DNA of 40,580 nucleotides from Halanaerobiales bacterium. Its GTDB lineage: Bacteria; Bacillota; Halanaerobiia; Halanaerobiales; M55B127. The notes under the pieces are model-generated. The model was not told the DNA's origin. It made no database searches and worked only from the letters and a program-made list of their open reading frames with translations. The DNA lies in NCBI GenBank assembly GCA_021736945.1, contig JAIPEX010000008.1, positions 1 to 40,580 on the forward strand, given 5' to 3'. Shown piece after piece: positions 16,392 to 24,632 of this stretch. Both the position numbers and the translations under genes were made by a program. Numbering within the stretch: the first letter of the stretch is position 1; each line of letters opens with the position of its first letter.

Positions 16392-17732
16392 ATGGAAACT
16401 GATGTGTTAATTGTTGGAGGTAGTGCAGCGGGATTGATGGCTGGAATAACAGCGAGAAAACATTATCCAGAAAAAAAGGTAACAATAGTTAGAAAAGAGG
16501 ATAAGGTTCTTATTCCTTGTGGTATTCCTTATACCTTACATACTGTAGATGGTCCTGAAAACAATATAATTCCTGATGAAGCAGCTACTGGGAAGGATAT
16601 TGAACTAATAATTAATGAAGTTGTTGAAATTGATAAGGAAAACAAAAATGTTAAACTAAAGAATGGTGAATTAATTAAATATGAAAAATTGGTATTAGGA
16701 ATTGGATCTAGTCCCTTTTTACCACCGATTAAAGGAGCAAATTTAGAAAATGTTTATACTGTAAAAAAGGATTTTGAATTATTAAAAGAAATGAGAAATA
16801 AAGTTAAAGAAAATAAGGAGATTGTAATAATTGGGGGAGGATTCATTGGGGTTGAGTTTGCTGATGAGATAAGAAAAAATGATGATACTAATGTGACTAT
16901 AATAGAAATTCTCGATAATGTTCTCTCATTGGTCTGTGATGATATTCTGTGTGAGAAAGCTGAAAACAAATTGAGAGAGAATGGAGTTAATGTTTTAACA
17001 GAATCTAAGGTAATAGAAATCGTTGGAGATCAAAAAGCGGAAAAAGTAAAATTGGAAAGTGGAAAAGAGATTTCAGCCGATGTTGTCATAATAGCCACTG
17101 GAGTAAATCCAAATACTGAATTAGCTTCTGAAGCGGGTTTAGATAGTAATTCTAAAAAAGGTATACTGGTAGATGAATATATGAGAACTAGTGATCCTGA
17201 CATATTTGCTTGTGGAGATTGTGTTGAAAAGCCTTCTTATTTCGGAGAAAATTTTCAAGCTGCGTGGTTAGCTTCTATTGCTACCAATGAAGGAAGAGTA
17301 GTAGGAGCAAACCTTTATAACTTAAGAAGAAAAAAACAAAAATCTATTGGTATATTTTCTACAATAGTTGATGATTTGGCTTTAGGTGTAGCTGGTTTAA
17401 CTAAAAAACAAGCTGAAAATGCTGGTATAGAAGTAGTAGAAGGTCATGCTGAAGCGATTAATAGACATCCTGGTTCCATGCCGGGAGCTCAGCTTTTGGG
17501 TGTTAGTCTTATATTTCAAAAATATGATGGTATAATAATAGGTGCACAAGTCTATGGAGCAGATACCGCGGGTGAGTTTTTAAATATTTTAGGATTGGCA
17601 ATTGAAAAGCAAATGACTGCTGAAGATTTAGCTACTTTACAAGTGGGGACCCATCCTGCTTTAACAGCTTCTCCGGTGCCATACCAATTAATTAATGCTG
17701 CAGAAGATGCTGTTATAAAATTAAATTCATAA
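16392..17732 (+). CDS. CoA-disulfide reductase / NADH oxidase-type flavoprotein
   Basis: A 446-residue member of the class of pyridine nucleotide-disulfide oxidoreductases with a single active-site Cys. The FAD-binding start is VLIVGGSAAGLMA (5-17), the redox residue is Cys43 in LIPCGIPY, the NAD(P)H-binding motif is IVIIGGGFIGVEFA (144-157), and the second FAD contact is DIFACGDC (270-277). The C-terminal dimer domain follows. Members reduce CoA disulfide, polysulfide or persulfide, or oxidise NADH with oxygen to water; in an anaerobe all of these would serve oxidative or sulfur stress. The exact substrate cannot be read from sequence. AAGGAGG precedes the ATG. A Fur-like box and strong promoter lie upstream and a strong terminator follows, so it is a single-gene unit. 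Confidence 0.88.
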   Translation: METDVLIVGGSAAGLMAGITARKHYPEKKVTIVRKEDKVLIPCGIPYTLHTVDGPENNIIPDEAATGKDIELIINEVVEIDKENKNVKLKNGELIKYEKLVLGIGSSPFLPPIKGANLENVYTVKKDFELLKEMRNKVKENKEIVIIGGGFIGVEFADEIRKNDDTNVTIIEILDNVLSLVCDDILCEKAENKLRENGVNVLTESKVIEIVGDQKAEKVKLESGKEISADVVIIATGVNPNTELASEAGLDSNSKKGILVDEYMRTSDPDIFACGDCVEKPSYFGENFQAAWLASIATNEGRVVGANLYNLRRKKQKSIGIFSTIVDDLALGVAGLTKKQAENAGIEVVEGHAEAINRHPGSMPGAQLLGVSLIFQKYDGIIIGAQVYGADTAGEFLNILGLAIEKQMTAEDLATLQVGTHPALTASPVPYQLINAAEDAVIKLNS

Positions 17733-17744
17733 AATTTAAAGCCT

Positions 17745-17785
17745 AAAAAAACTCCCCATTCAAAAATGAAGTGGGGAGTTTTTAT
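17745..17785. terminator. Bidirectional terminator between convergent genes
   Basis: ACTCCCCATTCA (17751-17762) pairs with TGAAGTGGGGAGT (17767-17779), with a bulged G, flanked by an A run at 17745-17751 and T bases at 17779-17783. It can end transcripts of the flavoprotein gene (+) and of the beta-barrel gene (-). Confidence 0.9.
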
Positions 17786-17794
17786 ATATTTAAT

Positions 17795-18691
17795 TTAAAA
17801 TAAATATTCAATGCCGATATTTAAATTGTATTCTTCTGTGAAAGTATTTGCTTGAAAATCTTGAGTTAATCCCTGGTTAGAACCATCATAAAAATACCTT
17901 TCTCCTGTACCGTTAGTATCTAGTCTTTTATATTGAAGACTACCTGTAATATATATATTTTCTTTGAAATTGTATCGAGTTTTATTTTTTAATAAAAGGT
18001 AAGATCCATCTTCTGTACTCTCTAAGGTGTAATCTTCATAATAATTTTTTGTTGAAGTGTCTGTAAAAGCATATGGGGAAAATTTAAAAATTAGTCTATT
18101 CTTAAAAGATTTATTAATATTTCTATTTAATATTAACCCTAAGTAAGGAATATGATATTTTGTTTTTTGATTAACAACATTTCCATTTGTGTTAGTTTGA
18201 GTATTATTTGAATAATCATAAAAATTTCCATTTTCTACGCTATGAACATAATTGTCATATTCATACCCAATGAGTATTAAATAACTTTGTTTTGGAGTAG
18301 AATATTCCAATAAATAATTAGCTAATAAAAAATCCAAATAAAAATTTTCAAGGGAAGTTTCTCCAGTGAGTTTAGATTGTTTATTATTTATATTATCTGT
18401 GAAATTTATTATTTCAGCTTTTTTTGTACTTTTATTGAACAGATTACTTCCTAATGTTACTGAATAATAATCAGCCCAATCCTTAAAAATATATTGGTTA
18501 AAATTAACTTGTAACAATGAAGAGTTTAAAGGTAGTGTTGACTTTATATTTGAACTTGATCCTGTAATAGAAGTTGTATATTCAATTTCACCGTAGGTAT
18601 TTCCTATTTCAATATCCACTTCATAAGCTTGAGTATTTATGGAAAAAAATAATACGACTAAAATGAAAAGGAGTGTTAATATTTTTTTCAT
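17795..18691 (-). CDS. Predicted outer-membrane beta-barrel protein
   Basis: A 298-residue protein with a clear signal peptide (MKKILTLLFILVVLFFSINTQA, cleavage after TQA) and no lipobox. The mature part has no hydrophobic helix. It is built of alternating polar/aromatic stretches such as YLDFLLANYLLEYS, KTKYHIPYLGLILNR, RLIFKFSPYAF and YNLNIGIEYLF, rich in Tyr, Asn and Thr. It ends in Phe, fitting the C-terminal beta-signal. About 12-14 strands would fit, though this is an estimate. No closer family recognised; it may be a small porin or adhesin-like barrel. It stands alone, divergent from the GDP-mannose gene, and GGAAGGAGAA is its ribosome binding site. Its existence supports a two-membrane envelope. 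Confidence 0.75.
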   Translation of the reverse strand: MKKILTLLFILVVLFFSINTQAYEVDIEIGNTYGEIEYTTSITGSSSNIKSTLPLNSSLLQVNFNQYIFKDWADYYSVTLGSNLFNKSTKKAEIINFTDNINNKQSKLTGETSLENFYLDFLLANYLLEYSTPKQSYLILIGYEYDNYVHSVENGNFYDYSNNTQTNTNGNVVNQKTKYHIPYLGLILNRNINKSFKNRLIFKFSPYAFTDTSTKNYYEDYTLESTEDGSYLLLKNKTRYNFKENIYITGSLQYKRLDTNGTGERYFYDGSNQGLTQDFQANTFTEEYNLNIGIEYLF

Positions 18692-19023
18692 AGTTGGATT
18701 TCTCCTTCCTTTGATATAATAATAAATTGCACATAGATATACTAATTCCTTCTTTTACAAATTAAAAATATTTTTTAAAATTTGCACATTCATGGTAAGG
18801 AATCTTTTCTCTTAAAACAAAATAAAGATTTTAAGGAAGTTATTTATCACCATTTAAAATTATGGCTTTTTTATATATAATAATTAATAGAAGAAAAATA
18901 TTTGGTTGATTACTAATTTAAAATGATTTGAAGCAGGAAAACTTATATTGATTGCTGAATTTATTTTAAGAACCGTTTATTCAAATATTGATATCAAATA
19001 ATTCAACAACTAGGAGTGGGAAA
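18692..19023. other. AT-rich divergent intergenic region
   Basis: This holds the upstream regions of the beta-barrel gene (-) and the guanylyltransferase gene (+). A TATAAT at 18876-18881 with TTTAAA 17 bases upstream is a possible plus-strand promoter, weak at -35. No convincing minus-strand promoter, RNA gene or further reading frame was seen. Confidence 0.4.
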
Positions 19024-20100
19024 ATGAAAACCGTTTTAATCATGGCAGGTGGAGCTGGTACTAGATTTTGGCCTGTTAGTCGAAAGGAAAATCCTAAGCA
19101 ATTTTTAAAATTAACAGATCAAAATATGTCAATGTTGCAATGTACAGTTCAAAGAGTAAAAGAAATGGTAGAAATTGAACAAGTTTTTATAGCTACTAAT
19201 GATTTATATGTTGATAAAATTTCGGAGCAACTACCTGAATTACCAGAAGAGAATATAATAGTGGAACCTTGTAAAAGAAATACTGCTCCCTGTATTGGTT
19301 TGGCCTCTCTTTATATAGAAAGAAAACATCCCGATTCTACAATGATTGTATTGCCTTCTGATCATGTGGTTGAAAATACTAAGACATTTAAAGAGATTAT
19401 AAAAAGTGCTGCTACTTATGCTAACAAAGGAGAAAATATTGTCACTTTAGGTATCAAACCTGACAAACCGGAAACAGGTTATGGATATATTCATTTTGGC
19501 AATAAAGTCCAAGAGGTTGGGAATAACAGTGTTTTTAGGGTCAAAAAGTTTACTGAAAAACCAAATCTTGAAAAAGCAACTAAATTTTTTGAAGATGGCA
19601 ATTATTATTGGAACAGCGGTATGTTTGTTTGGAAAACTGAAACAATATTAAATAAGCTAAAAGAGCATTTACCAGAGATTTATAATAATCTCAAAAAAAT
19701 ATCAAAATCAATTGGGAAGCCGGAGGAAAATCAAGTTGTTGAAGAAAATTTTTCATGTATGAACAATATCTCCATTGATTACGGAGTATTGGAGAAAGAA
19801 AAGAATATATATGTTATTCCAGCAGACTTCGGTTGGAATGATGTTGGGAGTTGGAATGCCTTAAGTGAAATTAATGAAAAAGATGAAGATAATAATATGA
19901 TAAATGCTGAGCATGTTGGCATAGATACAAATGACTCTATTATTTACAGCGAAGATAAATTAGTTACTTCAATAGGTATAAATAATTTAATTATTGTGAA
20001 TACAGATGATGCCATCTTAGTTTGCAATAAAGATAATGCACAAGATGTTAAAAAGTTACGGAAGTTATTAAAAGAAAAGGGTTTTGAAAATAATCTTTAG
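19024..20100 (+). CDS. Mannose-1-phosphate guanylyltransferase
   Basis: The enzyme makes GDP-mannose from GTP and mannose-1-phosphate for polysaccharide or glycolipid synthesis. The start is set at ATG 19024 (358 residues), because AGGAG at 19012-19016 is perfectly spaced and the protein then begins MKTVLIMAGGAGTRFWPVSR. A longer frame from TTG 18988 lacks a ribosome site and adds 12 unrelated residues. Marks are the nucleotidyltransferase signature GGAGTRFWP (9-17), NPKQF (23-27), PSDHVV near 108, EKPNLEKATKF and NYYWNSGMFVW. The C-terminal isomerase domain of bifunctional ManC/AlgA (about 470 residues) is absent. It is 27 bases before a YvlD-like membrane gene. Confidence 0.92.
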   Translation: MKTVLIMAGGAGTRFWPVSRKENPKQFLKLTDQNMSMLQCTVQRVKEMVEIEQVFIATNDLYVDKISEQLPELPEENIIVEPCKRNTAPCIGLASLYIERKHPDSTMIVLPSDHVVENTKTFKEIIKSAATYANKGENIVTLGIKPDKPETGYGYIHFGNKVQEVGNNSVFRVKKFTEKPNLEKATKFFEDGNYYWNSGMFVWKTETILNKLKEHLPEIYNNLKKISKSIGKPEENQVVEENFSCMNNISIDYGVLEKEKNIYVIPADFGWNDVGSWNALSEINEKDEDNNMINAEHVGIDTNDSIIYSEDKLVTSIGINNLIIVNTDDAILVCNKDNAQDVKKLRKLLKEKGFENNL

Positions 20101-20127
20101 AAAAGGTAATGAAAAGGGGGTTAAAAA

Positions 20128-20499
20128 ATGGCTGAATATCAATATGAATTTAGAGAAAAACAAAAAGGTTTATTAGCAAAATTACTTATTACAATGGTAG
20201 CACTTTTAATAACGGCTTATATATTGCCGGGCATGAGTATTAACGGTCTTTTTGCTGGGTTTGTTGCTGCGTTAATATTAGGTCTTGTAAATATTTTTGT
20301 TAAACCAATATTCATTATTTTCACCTTACCGTTAACTTTATTGACAATGGGGTTATTCTTATTAGTAATAAATGGGTTAATGCTCTGGTTAGCAGCTGGC
20401 ATTGTACCAGGATTTATGATAACTGGATTTTGGACTGCTCTTTTCGGTTCGATACTTTTAAGTATTGTTACCTGGTTTTTAAACCAAATTCTTGATTAA
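20128..20499 (+). CDS. YvlD-like phage-holin-4_2 family membrane protein
   Basis: A 123-residue protein with four predicted membrane helices (about 17-35, 40-58, 60-85 and 97-121) after a short charged N-terminus. The pattern is that of the Phage_holin_4_2/YvlD family: AYILPGM near 30, ALILGLVNIFVKPI near 48, then TLPLTLLTMGLFLLVINGLML. Despite the name these are chromosomal proteins of bacterial membranes, in Bacillus linked to envelope stress; their function is not established. AAGGGGG lies upstream. It is probably cotranscribed with the guanylyltransferase gene. No phage genes are nearby. Confidence 0.85.
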   Translation: MAEYQYEFREKQKGLLAKLLITMVALLITAYILPGMSINGLFAGFVAALILGLVNIFVKPIFIIFTLPLTLLTMGLFLLVINGLMLWLAAGIVPGFMITGFWTALFGSILLSIVTWFLNQILD

Positions 20500-20562
20500 T
20501 ATTTAATTATAATTACAAGAAACCATTGTAAAAATTTAACAAGAAATCCCCCTTTATTTTTA

Positions 20563-20610
20563 ATGTCAACAACTTGACATAAGGCCTATTTGTTGTTACC
20601 ATTTCAACAA
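20563..20610 (+). promoter_or_regulatory. Promoter of peptide transporter 1 with two inverted repeats
   Basis: TTGACA (20574-20579) and TACCAT (20597-20602) are 17 bases apart; the -10 is imperfect. A perfect inverted repeat, ATGTCAA-CAAC-TTGACAT (20563-20580), contains the -35 box. A second, TTGTTG (20590-20595) with CAACAA (20605-20610), flanks the -10 box. Both are placed to let a dimeric regulator block RNA polymerase. No regulator gene is next to it. Confidence 0.65.
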
Positions 20611-20651
20611 TAGAATTTTTAGACTAATAAAATTGAGGAGGAGATTATAAG

Positions 20652-22232
20652 TTGAGTAGAAGAAGTTTATTAGTATTCGGATTAGTTCTAGCATTAACAG
20701 TAGGTTTATTTGGTAACGCATTAGCACAGGAACCACAAAAAGGTGGTACCCTGGTCTTCGGTAGAGGTTCTGACGCAGTACGTCTTGATCCTGCCGATGT
20801 AACAGATGGTGAATCAGTTAAAGTTATTACAAATGTTTTTGAAGGATTAGTGAAGTATAAAGAAGGAAGCACCGAAGTTAAACCCGCTCTTGCTACACAA
20901 TGGCGTGTTAGCGATGATGGCAAAGTATGGGAATTTAAACTTCGTGAGGGTGTTAAATTCCATGACGGTTCAGATTTTACAGCTGATGATGTAGTATTTA
21001 CATTTAGACGCCAGATGAATGAAGATCACCCATACCACAAAGGTGACTTTGCTTATTGGGGTTACATGTATAATATGGTTGAGTCGGTTGAAAAAGTAAA
21101 TGATTATCAAGTTAAAATTACGCTTTCAAAACCTTATGCTCCATTCATCTATAACTTAGCTACATTCCCTTCATATATAGTTTCAGAAGAAGCTATGAAA
21201 GAAAAGGGAGTTGAGGGCTTTAGAACAGATCCAGTTGGAACTGGACCATTTGAATTTACAAATTGGGAACACGGTTCAACTATAACATTAGAGAGGTTTG
21301 AAAATTACTGGGGAGACAACGCCTATTTAGATAAAGTGGTCTTCAGTGTAGTTCCTGAAAATACTACTAGAGTAATGGGCCTTAAAGGTGGAGACCTTGA
21401 TTTAATTGATGGTCTTGGTCCTCAAAATATTGACTCTATTAAATCTGATGACAACTTAAAATTATTAACTCAACCCGGTATGAATGTTGGTTATTTAGCA
21501 ATGAATAACTTAAAAGAACCTTTTGACAATAAATTGGTAAGACAAGCAGTAAATCTAGCTATAGATAAAGAAGCAATTATTGAAGGTGCTTATAAAGGTA
21601 CTGCTGAACCTGCTAAAAATCCATTACCTCCTACTCTCTGGGGTTATAATGATGAGGTTGAAGATTATGGATATAACCCAGAGAAAGCTAAAGAGCTATT
21701 AGAAAAAGCGGGTTATCCTGATGGATTTTCTGCTGAATTATGGTATATGAGTAATCCAAGACCATATATGCCAAATGGTAAAAAAGTCGCTCAGGCAGTT
21801 CAAAGTAATCTAAAAGAAATTGGAGTAGATATTGAGCTAGTCACATATGATTGGGGTACTTATTTAGAAAAAACTGAAAATGCTGAACATGACATGGCAC
21901 TATTAGGTTGGATTGGAGACAATGGTGACCCTGATAACTTCTTATATGTTCTGCTTGATAAAGACAACACACAAAAAGGTAGTGCAGGTAATATAGCTTT
22001 CTATAGAAGTGATGAACTCCATAATATTTTAATGCAAGCTCAACAAACAATGGGTAACAGAGATCAAAGAGCTGGACTTTACAAGGCGGCACAACATGTA
22101 ATTCATGAAGATGCTCCTTGGGTACCATTGAGTCACGTAACTAAAGCAATGGGCTCAGCTCAAGATGTAAATGGTTTTGTCATTCACCCAACAGGTGGAG
22201 TTTATTTACAAAATACATGGATTGAACAGTAA
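20652..22232 (+). CDS. Peptide ABC transporter substrate-binding protein (family 5), set 1
   Basis: A 526-residue periplasmic binding protein of the DppA/OppA family. The signal peptide of about 25 residues ends NALA before Gln26, a signal peptidase I site. There is no Cys for lipid attachment, unlike the lipoprotein binding proteins of one-membrane Firmicutes. The family signature region reads AKNPLPPTLWGYNDEVEDY, then PEKAKELLEKAGYPDGF; the early DPADVTDGES and FKLREGVKFHDG are also typical. Di- or oligopeptides are the likely ligands; nickel or sugars are taken by some relatives. TTG start with AGGAGGAG eight bases before. First of five genes; a hairpin separates it from the permease. Confidence 0.93.
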   Translation: MSRRSLLVFGLVLALTVGLFGNALAQEPQKGGTLVFGRGSDAVRLDPADVTDGESVKVITNVFEGLVKYKEGSTEVKPALATQWRVSDDGKVWEFKLREGVKFHDGSDFTADDVVFTFRRQMNEDHPYHKGDFAYWGYMYNMVESVEKVNDYQVKITLSKPYAPFIYNLATFPSYIVSEEAMKEKGVEGFRTDPVGTGPFEFTNWEHGSTITLERFENYWGDNAYLDKVVFSVVPENTTRVMGLKGGDLDLIDGLGPQNIDSIKSDDNLKLLTQPGMNVGYLAMNNLKEPFDNKLVRQAVNLAIDKEAIIEGAYKGTAEPAKNPLPPTLWGYNDEVEDYGYNPEKAKELLEKAGYPDGFSAELWYMSNPRPYMPNGKKVAQAVQSNLKEIGVDIELVTYDWGTYLEKTENAEHDMALLGWIGDNGDPDNFLYVLLDKDNTQKGSAGNIAFYRSDELHNILMQAQQTMGNRDQRAGLYKAAQHVIHEDAPWVPLSHVTKAMGSAQDVNGFVIHPTGGVYLQNTWIEQ

Positions 22233-22267
22233 TTAAAAGTATAGCTATTTTGACCATTTGAAAAATT

Positions 22268-22305
22268 ACCTGCTGGTTGTATATTCTCTACAATCAGCAG
22301 GTTTA
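22268..22305 (+). terminator. Intercistronic hairpin after binding-protein gene 1
   Basis: ACCTGCTG (22268-22275) pairs with CAGCAGGT (22294-22301), extended inward by TTGTA/TACAA, followed only by TTTA. The weak T run suggests partial termination or protection of the upstream mRNA. Confidence 0.65.
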
Positions 22306-22354
22306 CTATATTATTATAATTAATATCATATTCTAGAATTAGGAGAGTTCTTAA

Positions 22355-23356
22355 ATGTTTAGGTATATAATAAAAAGATTACTTTATATAATACCAGTAT
22401 TATTAATAATGTCTTTTTTAATATTTGGTATGGTTAATTTAATTCCCGGTGATCCAGCACAGATAATGCTGGGCCAACATGTTACTGAAGAAGCATTAGA
22501 AGTAGCACGGGAAAGAATGGGATTAAATGATCCCTTTTTGGTTAGATATGGACGCTTTTTAACTGATATTGTACAGTTGGATTTTGGTGAATCTCTTATA
22601 TCTAAGCGACCAGTTTCTACTATTTTGCAAGAAAAATTACCAGCTACGATTGAGCTCACAACTTTTGCTATGATTTATGCGTTAATAGTGGGAGGTTTAG
22701 CTGGTGTTATTTCAGCTTGGAAACAAAATTCAATTTTTGACTATATTTCAATTACTATAGCACTCTTTGGAATTTCAATGCCTATTTATTGGTTAGGTTT
22801 TATGCTTATCTTGTTATTTTCAGTTTTTCTAAATATATTACCAACGGCTGGTCGGTTAGCTGCTGAGATAGATCCTTCAGTTCTAAAGACGAACTTTTTT
22901 CTCATAGAAAGTTTAATCACTGGTCAATGGGAAATATTTAGATCTGCTGCAAAACATATTATATTGCCCGGTATAGCATTGGGAACAATTCCAATGGCTA
23001 TTATTGCCAGGATGACTAGATCTTCTCTATTAGATGTCTTAAGACAGGATTACATGAGGACTGCAAGGGCTAAAGGCCTAAAATTTAGAGATGTTTTCGT
23101 TCATGCTATTAAAAATGCCGCAATTCCTATAACTACTGTATTTGGTATGCAATTTGGTAGATTAATGGCCGGGGCAGTATTGACGGAAACAGTATTTGCT
23201 TGGCCCGGTATGGGGAAATGGTTATTAGACGGTATTTTACAGAGAGATTTCCCCGTGGTAATTGGTGCAACATTGACAGTTACCTTCTTATTTGTGTTAG
23301 TAAATCTATTGACGGATTTAACCTATTCATTATTAGATCCGCGTATTAAATATTGA
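22355..23356 (+). CDS. Peptide ABC transporter permease, DppB type, set 1
   Basis: A 333-residue inner-membrane protein with about six helices. The start MFRYIIKRLLYIIPVLLI and the following VNLIPGDPAQIMLG are hallmark DppB/OppB sequence. The coupling (EAA) loop is seen around DYMRTARAKGLKFRDVFVHAIKNAAIP, and the C-terminus ends LTYSLLDPRIKY as in the family. TAGGAG lies 12 bases before ATG. It should form a heterodimer with the DppC protein encoded 23 bases later. Confidence 0.95.
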   Translation: MFRYIIKRLLYIIPVLLIMSFLIFGMVNLIPGDPAQIMLGQHVTEEALEVARERMGLNDPFLVRYGRFLTDIVQLDFGESLISKRPVSTILQEKLPATIELTTFAMIYALIVGGLAGVISAWKQNSIFDYISITIALFGISMPIYWLGFMLILLFSVFLNILPTAGRLAAEIDPSVLKTNFFLIESLITGQWEIFRSAAKHIILPGIALGTIPMAIIARMTRSSLLDVLRQDYMRTARAKGLKFRDVFVHAIKNAAIPITTVFGMQFGRLMAGAVLTETVFAWPGMGKWLLDGILQRDFPVVIGATLTVTFLFVLVNLLTDLTYSLLDPRIKY

Positions 23357-23379
23357 TAATTGAGGAGTTATTGTAAATT

Positions 23380-24594
23380 ATGAAAAGTAAAGCAAATGAA
23401 AAAGAAGTTGTTAACAAAGCTAAAAAATCTAGTTTAATAAAAGATGCTTGGAAACGTTTAATGAGAAATCGTTTGGCAGTATTGGGTATGATTATTTTGG
23501 CGATATTAGTATTAGTTGCCATTTTTGCTCCTTTAATTGCGCCTTATGATCCTACTAAAATAAACTTTGGGGATGAAGGTGTTCCCCCATCTTGGTGGGG
23601 ATCGGAAGAAGCTGAGCAGTTTCAACCTGCAGCAAATAATGAGCAAAGTACGACCCAATCTGACCAGGAGGGAACAAGTGGTCAGGGAAGTTGGACTTCT
23701 GGAGAGACTGAGCAAGAGTCATCACAAACCCAATCAAACTCTAATTCAAGTTGGAGTTCTGGGAGTGAAGATTCTACGGTAGATGAAAGTGAAGGTTCTG
23801 AGAGTTCTTCTGGAAGCTGGACTTCGTCCTCAGAAAGTAGTATTGAAGAAGAAGCTTTCAAACAGGATTCTTCTCAGGGAGAATCTGGTAACACTGTTCG
23901 TGAAAAACAAACTACTGATAATTTTTATATATTAGGTACTGACCAAATGGGCAGAGACTTATTTTCCAGAATTATCTATGGAGCAAGATTATCTCTACTA
24001 GTAGGTTTTGTATCAGTGGGGATTTCATTATTAGTTGGTACAACTTTAGGATTAATATCAGGTTTTTATGGCGGTAAAATTGATACCTTAATTATGAGAT
24101 TCATGGATATATTATTATCTTTTCCATATATACTTTTAGCTATTTTTATAGTAGCAATTTTAGGTCGCGGTTTACCTAATGCTATGATAGCGATTGGTAT
24201 TGTTGGTATACCGAGATTTGCTAGAGTGGTCAGAGGCCAAGTACTTTCAGTTAAAGAAGAAGAATATGTAATGGCCGCAAAGACAATGGGGGCCAATAAT
24301 TTCTGGTTAATATCAAGGCACATTTTTGTTAATTCACTATCTCCTTTAATTGTCCAGACCACCATGAGTTTTGCTACTGCTATCTTAAATGCAGCTGCAT
24401 TAGGTTTTTTAGGTTTAGGTGCTCAGGCTCCAACACCTGAATGGGGGGTTATGCTTTCAGATGCACGTTCAGCCATGCTTACAGCTCCTTGGATAATAAC
24501 TTTCCCCGGAATAGCCATTATATTAAGTGTTCTAGGCTTTAATTTATTAGGAGATGGATTAAGAGACAGTCTTGATCCTAGACAGAAAAAATAA
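23380..24594 (+). CDS. Peptide ABC transporter permease, DppC type, with Ser/Glu-rich insert
   Basis: A 404-residue permease, about 114 residues longer than the paralogue at 29673 (290 residues). The framework is normal: first helix at about 31-55 (VLGMIILAILVLVAIFAPLIAPYDP), LGTDQMGRDLFSRIIYGARLS from 185, five further helices, the coupling loop EEYVMAAKTMGANNFWLISRH, and the ending GLRDSLDPRQKK. Between residues about 68 and 183, in the loop that should face the periplasm, lies an insert of low complexity. It is rich in Ser, Glu, Gln, Gly, Thr and Asn and strongly acidic, with three loose repeats GSWTSGETE (103-111), SSWSSGSED (123-131) and GSWTSSSES (145-153). The frame is intact across it and the flanks are full length, so it is not a frameshift. 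Confidence 0.93.
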   Translation: MKSKANEKEVVNKAKKSSLIKDAWKRLMRNRLAVLGMIILAILVLVAIFAPLIAPYDPTKINFGDEGVPPSWWGSEEAEQFQPAANNEQSTTQSDQEGTSGQGSWTSGETEQESSQTQSNSNSSWSSGSEDSTVDESEGSESSSGSWTSSSESSIEEEAFKQDSSQGESGNTVREKQTTDNFYILGTDQMGRDLFSRIIYGARLSLLVGFVSVGISLLVGTTLGLISGFYGGKIDTLIMRFMDILLSFPYILLAIFIVAILGRGLPNAMIAIGIVGIPRFARVVRGQVLSVKEEEYVMAAKTMGANNFWLISRHIFVNSLSPLIVQTTMSFATAILNAAALGFLGLGAQAPTPEWGVMLSDARSAMLTAPWIITFPGIAIILSVLGFNLLGDGLRDSLDPRQKK

Positions 24595-24632
24595 ATGATA
24601 TTGATGATATATGAAAAAATTGAGGTGGATTT

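Noticed and set aside
18988-19023. Longer reading frame for the mannose-1-phosphate guanylyltransferase from TTG at 18988
   Set aside because: No ribosome site precedes it and the 12 extra residues are unlike the family; ATG 19024 has AGGAG at ideal spacing.
20128-20499. Prophage holin
   Set aside because: The name comes from a family label; the YvlD-type sequence and absence of any phage genes nearby point to a chromosomal membrane protein.
23533-23782. Alternative reading frames, sense and antisense, across the Ser-rich part of dppC
   Set aside because: They arise because the low-complexity stretch lacks stop codons in other frames. None has a ribosome site and the dppC frame is continuous on both sides.
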